This document shows, piece after piece, positions 54,801 through 64,000 of a DNA stretch of 64,000 nt. The DNA is from Silene conica (taxonomy: Eukaryota > Streptophyta > Magnoliopsida > Caryophyllales > Caryophyllaceae), in NCBI GenBank assembly GCA_029255685.2, contig CM055318.2:69659136-69723135 (forward strand), given 5' to 3'. Both the position numbers and the translations under genes were made by a program. Within the stretch, counting starts at the first letter, position 1. Every line of letters starts with the position of its first letter. The notes beneath the pieces were generated by a model. That model did no database searches, was not told the origin of the DNA, and saw nothing but the letters and a program-made list of their open reading frames with translations.

Positions 54801-57800
54801 TTCGCCATGCCGCCATCTAGGGTTTCCTCGCGAATCCTAGTTGCGCACACAACACCCATAACGACTTATCGATACATTAATCCACAATTACGATAATAAC
54901 ACATACATAAATATATGGAGCACAAATAAATCATGACAATAAATAATCAAACATGTACTAATCGTACAAACAATCATTAAATCATATTAATTACATCAAT
55001 TGGCATAAACACAATTAAAAGAGAAACACCTAGTTACCTTTTTAGCAATTAATGAAAACCTCCATAAAGAATACGACCAACAAAACCTTGTCTCCAACAC
55101 GTGTCAATAACCCCAAAAGGCAACTTTAAAGAAAGCGTAAATCCAAATCCTTATGATAGAAATTGTACCAAACCATCACTCTTTCGAAAACTCCAAAAAG
55201 AAAGACTTCTTCTTTAAACACAAAACAAGAGACCCAAAACATAGGTCTAAAGGTCCATACAAATAATTACCAATAAAATATTTTGAATAGATTTTATTGT
55301 AGAGGTAAGAGCAAGGATTGTGAAAATATAATTTATGTATGAGTTTAGAAGAATGAAAGATATTCAACAATGGAGTTAAAGGAGAAAAGAGAACAAAAGA
55401 GAGAAATTGGAGAAGTGGCGTGCGGCAACAATCTCACGCACAAAACAATTTTGACCTAGTTGCTTGCTAGGTTAAAATCTATTTATAAGGAGATTAACTA
55501 ATGGGCTTTTGGTCCATTAGCTCATACAATTGATTATCTGATTACAAATTGGATTGGACCATATTAAAACACAAAGAGAACTTAAAATAGAAAAGTAAAT
55601 ATTAAATTAAAATAATAAAATTGTGCACGAACATTTTAACCCATCCAAAAGTAGATCAAAACGAGAAATAATTAAATAGAGAACGGAAGCTATAAATATA
55701 TATATTTCCAAACCCATTAATAAACTTCGAAATAATTAATTAAATAAAATACTTTTATAATAAAATATTATTATAAAATACGGGGTGTTACAAAGTGAGT
55801 ATGAAGATAATGATGATGAAATTATAACTCCGGGGGAAAGTGAAGAAGAAGATATTTTAGGAAAGAAAAGGAAAATTGAGGCGCCACTGGTGAATGGTTG
55901 TACTGATTTCAGCAAGCTTGAATGGAAAGTCGGGATGAAATTTCCAAATAGACAACAATTTAAGGATGTCGTTGCTAAATACTCAATACCTCAAGGAAGG
56001 CATCTGACTTTTCTAATTAGCAATAAAAATAGGCAGCAAAGAGTAGGTGTTGAATGTAAAGAAGGCTGCCCATTCAGATTGTATGGTTCTTGGGATTCGA
56101 GGAGGGCGTGTTTTGTAGTCAAATCTGTTGACAATAAGCACAAGTGTAATAGGAATATGAAAATGAATAGACAAATGAAGTCTACATGGCTTGCTGAGCA
56201 ATTTCTTGAGGTTTTTAAGAGTAGGCCTCACTAGCCCGCATCTGAAATTTGTGACACGGTAAGAAGAGCATATAGAGTTATTATTAAAAGGGGATATGCA
56301 TACAAGGTCAAATATTGGGCACACAAAAAACTTCACGGGTCAATGAAAGAGCATTATAATAAGATTTGTAGTTATATACAAGCCTTAAAAGAGACAAGTC
56401 CTAATTGTGTGTTCAAGATTCAAACAGAACCTTCAAGAGAGCCAAATCCTTCTATTTTCAAGAGATTTTTCTCTTGCTTTGATGCTTTAAGCGAGGGTTG
56501 GTTGGAAGGTTGTAGGAAAATTATCTGTCTTGATGGATGTTTTCTTAAGACCTTTCTTGGCGGCATGTCGTTGGCTGCTGCGGGAAGGGATGCTAATGAC
56601 CAGATGTATCCGATAGCTTGGGCTGTAGTGGAGGGAGAAAATAATGATTTTTGGGAGTGGTTCTTATTGGAGCTAAGAAGTTGCTTGCGGGAAAAGAACG
56701 AAGGTGATGGATGGACATTTATTTCAGATCAACAAAAGGTAAATAACTGCTACAAACAACTATAAACTGATATATGTATTCGTCTAATCATAACTTTAGC
56801 ATAACAATTATTGACATTTTTTTCAGGGAATTCTTAATGTTGTATCTCATGTGTTCCTGAGCATCGGAACTGTGCTAGACATATCTTTGCCAATTAGCAC
56901 AAAACATATAAAGGGGATGAACGAAAGGATTATTTTGGAGGGCTGTTAGGGCTTATAATTTGGCTGATTATAATGCTGCAATTGTGGACTTAGATAACCT
57001 TAATCAAGCTGCTGCCACTGCATTGAAAGCTCAAAATTCAAAGACATTTTGTAGAGCTTTTGTGAAGACAACCACCAAATGTGATGTTATAGTCAATGAC
57101 ATGGCGGAAACATTTAACGGGTATATAATTAATGCTAGGACAAAGCATTTGATATACATGTTGGAGGATATTAGAACAGCTCTGATGCAAAGATTGGTCA
57201 ATAAAAAGGTATATATGAAGAAGCTTGACACTTTACTTTGTCCTAGAATCCAAGTGAAACTTGATAAGGAGAAAGATGAAGCTGGAAATTGTCACGCAAT
57301 GCCTTCTAGTGAGGTGCTTTTCCAAGTTAACCATAAGATGCTGGATAACGTAAACGTAGATCTTCTACAAAAGACATGTACTTGTGGAAATGGCAACTCA
57401 CAGGCATCCCTTGTTGTCATGCGATTGCGTGTATTTATCTCGTGGGAGATGAGGCCGAGTCATATGTGGATAAATGTTATTATACAACAACCTATCTCAA
57501 GAGTTACTCAAGAGCAATTCATCCTTGTAAGGGCGAGAGATACTGGGCAAAACTTAATATGCCAATTGACCCTCCTCAAATTAAGATCGGTCCAGGGAGA
57601 CCTAGGAGGAATAGAAGAAAAGATCCACATGAAAATCCAAAAAAAACCAGGAAGATTAACAAGGCATGGAACTGAGCTTACATGTAGTGTTTGTAAGTCA
57701 ACCAAACACACCAAAAGGAAGTGCCCCGACAAGGACAAGGTGGTTGAGTCTCAACCAAAGAGGGGTAGGGGAAGACCAAGGAAGTATGGGGTAACTCAAC

Positions 57801-58924
57801 CTTCCCAAAGGCAATTTGAAACTGCCAATTTATCGACCCACCATAATATTAGTGCTGAACCATCAAGAACCGCTAGAGGGGGTAGGACAATTACAAGGGG
57901 AAGAACATTTAAAAATGGCAATACAAGTAGAGGTGACGAAGGAAGAAATGTAAGTACATCCTACTAATATATTATGCGACATTTATTTTTACTTGTTATG
58001 TTAGTATTGACCAGATATAACTTTTTTTTTTGAAGGTTCCAACTGGTTTTGGTGTATATGTGGCTCCGAATGGAGCAACTATAATCAATGTACACACAAG
58101 TTACTCATACGCTATTCATATTTTATCATGGTCTCCTTTGTATGTTTTAGTAAGTTTTATACTTTTCTTACTTATTATTTTCGAAAAATATTTTTGCAGA
58201 ACCCCGGACAAGCATCTCCCACCATTTTATCGACCGGGACAGATAATGCTAATTTCGTCTATACATTTTCAAACCAAGCATCAGAAAATCGTCCATAAAC
58301 AACCAACGTCCACGAATAATTTCTGGGAGATGTAGTCCATTTATGAAATGATTTTTTTTGTAATGCTCACATACGCTAGCTAGTATTTGGCAAGAGTTAA
58401 GTCTTAGCTGCCTTTTGTTGTAAGTGGGTAAAACTTGTATTGATTGAATTAATTGTCTTGCGTAGTGACAATGATATGAATTCCGGATGTGGCACGTTGA
58501 TGCCTTTTTGCAATTTTTTAATGTGCACTCTCTATGAATTGGATTTGATTTTGTCTATATGAAAAATTCACATTTTGTCATGTTAACCATTATTTTAGGG
58601 GAGTTTTTAACAATTGAAAAGAGGAGGGAAGGTCATAAATAATGGCAAGTTAACAGATAGTTAACACCGTTAACTTAGGGTCCAAAATTAGAATAAGTTA
58701 TTTCAATTTGGGATTATTTTGGGAAGACTCAAACTTGGGATTAAAACTGGAAGACAATGTAAACTTGGGATTATTCTCATTAAATTTTCCAAAAAAGAAC
58801 AACCATACTTGAATTATTCCTTTATATGTGTATTATACTAAGTATTTTTAGAACATTAACTGTTACGATAATTATTTTAAAACCACGTCAAGATATTACC
58901 CGGGTAACACCCGAGCATGTAATC

Positions 58925-59969
58925 TAGTAACCCATAATTTCTGAATTATAATATGGTTGGCAATTAGCAAACTACTTGCCAGGATACTAGATATTCTAGG
59001 TTAAATTGTGTGGAGGTGTTGTGTAGGATCGACACAAGACATGGGGTGGCACTATATTTGCACGTTTACTTTGAGCAAATAAAATTAAACAATGATGATC
59101 TTAGAGAACAAAAAAACAACAAATACTCGTAATGAAAAATGAAAGTATTGGAAAGAGGAGGTAGCCAGGACGTCGTTCAGACAATATTGGCTATTACGGC
59201 GAACTTCTTTTAATATGATTATTAACAAACTATTTCTCTTTTTAACGTCGATTTTAAACCATTCTTTGTAATAAGTCATTTGTCTATCACTTTTCATTTT
59301 TTCTTTATATACTTTTTAAAATTAATTCAACTGTAAGTTAGGGTTGACCGAAAAGAGACAAATGGCTTTGCCCATTAGTGACTCCGGCGACCCATTCTCA
59401 TCCCCGGCCACTTAATTGATTGATCAGTTTGAAACTGGGATGAATACATATGATTGAGACCATTATTATAAGTAAGAGACCGTCACTTTAATTTGACCAA
59501 GTCGAGCATAAGTTATGTGTGAGTTATCTTGCCTTGTCTTATTATAAGATAACTCGATCAAAACAATTACTTAAGTCACAATTACTGATTTCAACGTCCT
59601 TCAAGGTGGTTTTATTGAATCTATTGGCGAATGGACGATAGATATTTGGAAGTTTTTGCAAAGCCATTTCTTTTTGATGATGTAGAACCATTTTCGGTAA
59701 ATAGTTTGAAACCGACCCTACTTTGTTAAATAGTTACTGTATCAGACTATCAGTCATGAACTGGTTCAACTCGAATTTCAATCAAACCATTCGTTGGTTT
59801 AGGTTTGTTATACGTGAGAACTCGTGTTTAGTATTACGCGTATGCAGGTCGGTTTCCCCTTACACTACACGCGTGTACCACTGCACCGGCTGTTAACCCA
59901 TGCAATAAACGGAGTACATACGAATAATAGAGAATAATCAAGCCATCAATAAGACAATAATAAGAAAAA
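58925..59969. other. Spacer between the Helitron and the second prolamin-like block
   Basis: AT-rich, with no recognised gene, terminus or array. Short open frames on both strands look random. Confidence 0.4.
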
Positions 59970-60232
59970 ATGAAGTTGCTTAGCAGATTACGGAGATATA
60001 TAAATAGAATACGGAGTATTAAAAACCCTAACTTATTTATACGTATAATAGTTTGGACAAGAACTATCGTGACATGCTTCATGCATGCACATCTTTATTC
60101 TTTCTATTTAAAAATCATATCTTATCCTCATTATTCTCCTAAACTAATCAACTATCCATAACCCTAATTATAACCATAACTAATAACCTGTCGTCTAAAC
60201 ACAATATCTACTGTAATTAAGTGTATAATTAA

Positions 60233-60781
60233 TTAACTAGATGGCGATGGAGCAGAAGCGGAGCAGTGATGGGTAATAATGCCCTCCAAAATAGGAAGAG
60301 GGTGCTTAACCAGTGGTTGGCAAGCATCTTCAATCTTCTCGAGAGCACCGCAACACTGCGACCCAAGTTTAACACTACGTGTCATTATGTAGTGATGGAG
60401 ATCGTGTAGGCAAGCTCCCATCTTTTTGTTGTGGACCGCCATGAAGCACTCCCTTTGTTCTTTGGTAGCCACATGGTGGGGATGGATTGGGAATTTGAAT
60501 GGTAATTTCAAAAGTGAGTCTAAGTCTGCTTCCGTGTTGTCAGAGTCACCGGTGCTAGGGGAGGTTGGTGGTTGAGCGGTGTAAGGGAATGGGAAACCGG
60601 GAAAGTGAAAGTGTGGGTGTGGGAATGGGAAACGGTGATGCTCGTGTAGAAATGGATGCGGGTGGAACCATGGGTGGATAAATATGGCTTCCGGGTCAGT
60701 TTCGGAGTTGGGTTGTTGTTGTTGGGCATTGGCGGCAATGGCCAGAAACAGAACGAGAAAAGAGAATGCAACAGCCTTCAT
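60233..60781 (-). CDS. Secreted prolamin-like six-cysteine protein, copy 2
   Basis: 182 codons, intronless. Signal peptide MKAVAFSFLVLFLAIAANA, then an acidic start (ETDPEAIFIHPWFHPHPF), a His/Pro/Phe-rich segment shorter than in copy 1, a short Ser/Thr/Asp linker and the six-cysteine prolamin-like domain (ECFMAV, GACLHDL, QCCGAL, DACQPL, HHCSAS). The ORF is intact, and differences from copy 1 are mostly length changes in low-complexity parts, with the cysteine core almost unchanged, which suggests selection. A TATA box lies about 90 bp upstream of the ATG. Likely a secreted small protein; function and partner unknown. Confidence 0.9.
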   Translation of the reverse strand: MKAVAFSFLVLFLAIAANAQQQQPNSETDPEAIFIHPWFHPHPFLHEHHRFPFPHPHFHFPGFPFPYTAQPPTSPSTGDSDNTEADLDSLLKLPFKFPIHPHHVATKEQRECFMAVHNKKMGACLHDLHHYIMTRSVKLGSQCCGALEKIEDACQPLVKHPLPILEGIITHHCSASAPSPSS

Positions 60782-60866
60782 AGTGATGTTAGGTTGGTGT
60801 TTGGGAATTGTTTGTGTATTGAAAGCGAGAAGTTGTGATGAGATTTATGGACGGAATTGGTCGGGG

Positions 60867-60875
60867 TTTATATAG
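60867..60875 (-). promoter_or_regulatory. TATA box of prolamin-like copy 2
   Basis: The minus strand reads CTATATAAAC at the same relative place as in copy 1, about 90 bp upstream of the start codon. Confidence 0.7.
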
Positions 60876-61080
60876 TGTTTCCATGGTGGATGTGTTTCAA
60901 ATCAAGTCAAATACTTGTTAATATCGACAGATATATATTTAATAAAAAGGATTAGTGGTAGATAGGTGATTAGAGTTTGATTAAGATTGTAATATATATG
61001 TATTTACAAACGTACAAAACCGAGGCATGTAATAATAATAGGTGTATCTATTTTTAATTAGAGTTGGAAGGTAAGTCGAA

Positions 61081-61818
61081 TATGTGATTTGATAGAGATG
61101 TTTAAAGCGTAGAAGATGCATGTAGTAAGCAAATGCCGATTTTGATTCAAACTATATTCAGAGTATATTATCAATTATACTCACTCATGCATAATTTACT
61201 TTTTTTTTTACTTATTCTCACCTTAATTTTTTCAATAATTTACACCCAGAATAATTGTTCAGTTCATAATTTGCACCCAAAACAATTATAAACTAAGCAA
61301 TTATCTTATCTAACGGGATACTAAAACTTTTAGTTTATTTTCTGTTATGTCATATTTGTTGACGATGACAAATGTGTATTCGTTAGATATTGAACTATAA
61401 CATATTTACAATGATTGACATTTTTCGTGGAAGAAGCTTGACGTGTTCATGAAGTTCTTGTTCTTGATGTCTAGCTATAAGTAAAGGTAAAAACTTTAAT
61501 ATGCTTGATTATTCATCTGAACTACACATTCCTAAAAGCTGTTCAATTCATAGCCAGTGTTCAAAAGACACGACAAAATTGTTTCTTAAAATTTTCGAAA
61601 ATCAATATATACTTAAAAGAGGAACTTTTCGAGCGATGTGATTGGTTCAAGTTTTGTGAATTATTTAAGTTATAATTATGAGAATTGGAAAATTATTTAT
61701 TTAATTGACTATTATCTTAGATGATTAAAATTTGAGAATTGACCAACCATAAATTAATTAAGTAATTAAGTACTTCGATATACTTTACAACTAATAATAA
61801 TAAAATAAGTAGCTAATA
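61081..61818. other. AT-rich spacer
   Basis: No gene recognised. The stretch 61550-61720 shares some wording with repeat flanks near 9900-9970 (CTTAAAAGAGGAACTTTTCGAG, AATTATTTAAGTTATAA). Confidence 0.35.
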
Positions 61819-62116
61819 GATAGAATTTACAACTGGTTAGAATTATAAAATAAAAGAAGACAAGTGCGACTCAAACACGTCACCTATTATATTAGGGAGT
61901 ATATATTTGCATCAGTATTTATTCGTCTTTCCAATGTTTTTGCTTTGATTTTAATTTCTTTATAGTGGATAGAATTTACAACTGGTTAGAATTATAAAAT
62001 AAAAGAAGACAAGTGCGACTCAAACACGTCACCTATTATATTAGGGAGTATATATTTGCATCAGTATTTATTCGTCTTTCCAATGTTTTTGCTTTGATTT
62101 TAATTTCTTTATATTG
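61819..62116 (+). repeat. Tandem duplication of 149 bp
   Basis: Two adjacent copies (61819-61967 and 61968-62116) starting GATAGAATTTACAACTGG, essentially identical apart from a few bases at the end. A recent duplication. Confidence 0.93.
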
Positions 62117-62283
62117 TTTCCATCTTATATATTTGTTTTCTTTATCATTTTTACACATATGTATACTAACTACTGTATGTTTTTGCTACGGAATTTTTTT
62201 TCAGGACAACGGTCGACAATTCGGCACGCTTGAAATGACTATAAGAAGCCTAGCTACTAGAGAGATAAGAGGTTATTAACTTA

Positions 62284-62577
62284 GGGCTTGTTTGGTTGAC
62301 ATAGGGGAATTAAACTTCCTGGGAACTTCAATATCACATGAATTTCCAATTCACGTGAATTTGCAAAAAGTGTTTGGTTCGCATATGGGAAGTTAATTCA
62401 TGCGGGAAGTTCTATTGACCAAGGGGGATTTGGTGAGTAACTTCCCACATAATGGAGGAAGTAAATTCATGTGGGAAGTTCTATTTCCCATGATATTGGC
62501 AACCAAACAACAACATGATTTTACACTTCCTAGGAAGTTCAACATCCCATGATTTTAATGGGTAACCAAACAAGCCC
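62284..62577. mobile_element. Tourist-type (PIF/Harbinger) MITE
   Basis: 294 bp with inverted ends GGGCTTGTTTGGTT, flanked by TTA on both sides (62281-62283 and 62578-62580). The inner parts are also partly inverted around ACTTCC/GGAAGT words. TTA duplications and this terminus type are known for Tourist elements. Confidence 0.9.
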
Positions 62578-62991
62578 TTATTATAGTCTTGAAAATTACC
62601 GTACCTTTGAATCTTTGATATGATCTAATCACTAGAAAATCATTACTACATTGGTATTTAAGAAATTCTTATGCACGTGGGATTAATTCAAGAGCCAAAC
62701 ATAAAAGTTAATTTCGAGCAATATTACTGCAAGAATTTGATCAACAATAATATAATAGGTTATATAATTTTGAATGTATTAGAATTTTAGCTGCGCAATT
62801 ACACAATATCTATTTGAGTGTGATACAAAGTCTAATTATATATGTAAAGACTCTTTTGTATTATGACCTCGACCTTACCACAATATTGTGTTTGTTATTA
62901 TATTATTCCTATATATTTAAGCAAAAAGTATTTCTCCAATATTGATAAATACCAGAAAATATTACATGGCCAGCGGCCGGGCGTGAACTTA
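62578..62991. other. AT-rich spacer
   Basis: No gene or repeat recognised. Confidence 0.4.
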
Positions 62992-63649
62992 AGTATATAA
63001 ATAAAAATATAATTAAATATATAGTAATAAAAAATCAGTTGGATAATTATTGTTTTTAGAGCGATTATCTTGGATATTACTTTGTAAAAATAAATTAATT
63101 ATATAAATAAAGAGATAATTAAATTAAATAGTAATAAAATATCGGTTGGATAATAATTGAATTAGTTAACAAAATAATTGATTTCATTAGCAATTATTTT
63201 AGAGCAATTTCATTGGCTATTACTTTGGTTAAATAAATTAAGTATATAAATAAAAAGATAATTAAATATATAGTAATGTTTTTAGAGCGATTAAATTGGT
63301 TATTACTTTGTTTAAATAAATTAAGTATATAAATAAAAAGATAATAAAATAGTAATAAAATATCAGTTGGATAATAATTGAATTAATTAATAAAATAATT
63401 GATTTCATTAGCTATTGTTTTAGAGCAATAATTTCATTGGCTATTACTTTAATTAAATAAATTAAGTATATAAATAAAAAGATAATTAAATGGTAATAAA
63501 ATATCAGTTGGATAATTATTGTTTTTAGAGCGATAACTTCGACTATTACTTTGCTTAAATAAATTAAGTATATATATAAATAAAAAAATAATTAAATAGT
63601 AATAAAATATCAGTTGGGTAATTATTGAATTAGTTAATATAAATTGACT
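62992..63649 (+). repeat. AT-rich tandem array, six units
   Basis: Units start AAGTATATAAATAAAAAGAT near 62992, 63098, 63239, 63322, 63463 and 63565. Lengths run from about 83 to 144 bp because two internal modules (an AATTGATTTCATTAGC part and an ATATCAGTTGGATAAT part) are present or missing. Confidence 0.88.
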
Positions 63650-63864
63650 GTAAACTATTGAATTAATTAATAAAATAATTGATTTTAAACTAAGAGTTTT
63701 GGCTACCGTAGAGTTATAGGGATTAAGGAGACTTTGAGATATGAGCTAGCCACTTTCGATATAATATAGTACCTTTTTTTAATAAAACAAAATTAATTTT
63801 ATAACAACATTATCCATTTGGAGTAAAACATTAGCTTCGTATTTTTGTCAATGGAATTTTGTTT

Positions 63865-64000
63865 TGACAAATACGAGCTACGGAATGCAAACACAAGAGA
63901 ATCAGAAACTAGAAAGTACGAGCACAAACAATGCGAGATATTAACATAAGAATACGAGCTAATATATATAAAAAGAATACAAACTATTAAGCTAAGAATA
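63865..64000 (+). repeat. Start of a third AATACGAG minisatellite copy
   Basis: ATACGAGCTA and AGTACGAGC words in the same orientation as 50330-50735; it continues past the window edge. Confidence 0.7.

Larger units (their letters stand above)
53110..55792. mobile_element. Solo LTR, probably Ty3/gypsy
   Basis: 2683 bp, TGTAACAACCCGG...CGGGGTGTTACA termini, flanked by AAGTG on both sides (53105-53109 and 55793-55797). The ends resemble Tekay/Del-type chromovirus LTRs (from memory). No coding region; formed by LTR-LTR recombination if it is a solo LTR. Skipping it and one AAGTG rejoins the MULE frame as LSEYEDNDD. Contains a CACTA end and two tandem arrays. The CTATTTATAAGG stretch near 55478 could be its TATA box. 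Confidence 0.9.
51544..58298 (+). pseudogene. MuDR transposase gene of the MULE
   Basis: ATG near 51544 after an intron-like TTTTAG. The N-terminal domain reads IYEDIDPDELSYFGF across the Helitron and continues at 52380-53109. The frame resumes after the solo LTR with EYEDNDDEIITPGESEEED. The MuDR DNA-binding region, catalytic block (CLDGCFLK, AWAVVEGEN, ISDQQK), SWIM finger (CTC...WQLTGIPCCHA) and knuckle CSVCKSTKHTKRKC follow. Introns fit at 56739-56826, 57950-58035 and 58090-58199; the last exon ends NQASENRP then TAA at 58296. Stops near 56232 and 56920 and several frame slips (about 51560, 52390, 57390, 57660) show decay. It would cut and paste the MULE. Confidence 0.88.
50997..58790 (+). 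mobile_element. MULE (Mutator-like) transposon with terminal inverted repeats
   Basis: Inverted repeats of about 140 bp (GGAAAATTTAACGAAAATAA at left; reverse-complemented right end GGAAAATTTAATGAGAATAA) rich in ATAATCCCAAGTTT. Flanks are 9 A at left and AAAAAAGAA at right (8 of 9 match, but low-complexity). Inside is a MuDR transposase gene with introns. Two later insertions lie in it: a 712-bp Helitron and a 2683-bp solo LTR. Without these the element is about 4.4 kb. Confidence 0.88.
50291..58924 (+). mobile_element. Minisatellite-bearing Helitron, interrupted by a MULE
   Basis: The 3' end is an imperfect ACCCGGGTAACACCCGAG hairpin followed by CTAG, with T next. The last 130 bp and the segment 50740-50996 match the inverted copy at 7767-8170; the MULE 50997-58790 splits this match. 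The left part is an AATACGAG array. The 5' end is not resolved. No Rep/helicase frame. Confidence 0.62.
59970..61080. repeat. Duplicated block (partner at about 39060-40250)
   Basis: The prolamin-like gene plus about 250 bp downstream (GGAGATATATAAATAGAATA..., ACATGCTTCATGC..., CATTATTCTCCTAAACTAAT) and some upstream sequence match 39060-40250 in the same orientation, with scattered substitutions and indels. Confidence 0.85.

Noticed and set aside
53110-55792. Full LTR retrotransposon instead of a solo LTR
   Set aside because: No primer site, polypurine tract, coding frame or internal direct repeat of the ends; only one TG...CA unit between AAGTG duplications.
59826-59915. Possible tRNA-like sequence
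   Set aside because: GC-richer stretch but no cloverleaf, T-loop or A/B box arrangement could be drawn.

Overview
This window reads as nuclear DNA of a flowering plant, probably a eudicot. It is AT-rich and carries plant-type LINEs (APE endonuclease, RT, zf-RVT, plant RNase H), a Ty1/copia element primed by initiator tRNA-Met, MuDR-type transposases with SWIM fingers, CACTA elements, Helitrons and plant-lineage gene fragments with GT/AG exon borders. The species cannot be fixed from sequence alone. I see no bacterial genes, rRNA, tRNA or CRISPR.

Only two genes look intact and host-like. They are paralogues on the minus strand (39342-39929 and 60233-60781) that encode small secreted proteins with a His/Pro/Phe-rich N-half and a six-cysteine prolamin-like domain. 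They lie in a duplicated block of about 1.1 kb whose copies are about 21 kb apart, with transposons filling the space between. Nearly everything else is mobile DNA at several nesting levels.

Layout. 1-2.6 kb: intergenic DNA with a run of short hairpins, a Stowaway-type MITE (1442-1631) and a foldback element (1710-2554) holding a CACTA end. 2.9-10.3 kb: a decayed Pack-CACTA element carrying exon pieces of four host genes (flavin monooxygenase, ribosomal protein eS24, a class II KNOX homeobox gene, ClpX), all antisense, plus a Helitron full of a CTCGTATT minisatellite. 11-12.1 kb: Helitron copy A containing a MULE-type MITE. 12.7-22.8 kb: the 3' part of a LINE split by a complete copia element (13386-22179, two 1079-bp LTRs). 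23.0-28.8 kb: a non-autonomous LTR element with two identical 186-bp LTRs and a captured neprosin-type gene fragment. 29.6-34 kb: a Helitron 3' end, AT-rich repeats and a GC-richer gypsy-like LTR fragment with dyad repeats. 34.1-35.4 kb: the end of another CACTA element. 35.8-38.3 kb: a broken MULE transposase. 38.35-38.63 kb: a tiny LINE stub.

40.5-50.1 kb: Helitron copy B (inverted relative to copy A) holds an almost full-length LINE with an 18-bp target duplication. That LINE is split inside its reverse transcriptase by a 2.9-kb Pack-CACTA element carrying exons of ethanolamine-phosphate cytidylyltransferase. 50.3-58.9 kb: a second minisatellite Helitron holds a MULE (50997-58790), which is itself interrupted by a 712-bp Helitron and a 2683-bp solo LTR. 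61-64 kb: a 149-bp tandem duplication, a Tourist-type MITE, an AT-rich tandem array and the start of a third minisatellite copy.

Most boundaries rest on visible terminal repeats, target-site duplications, or reading frames that close when the insert is skipped. Family assignments come from motif recognition, not from database searches.
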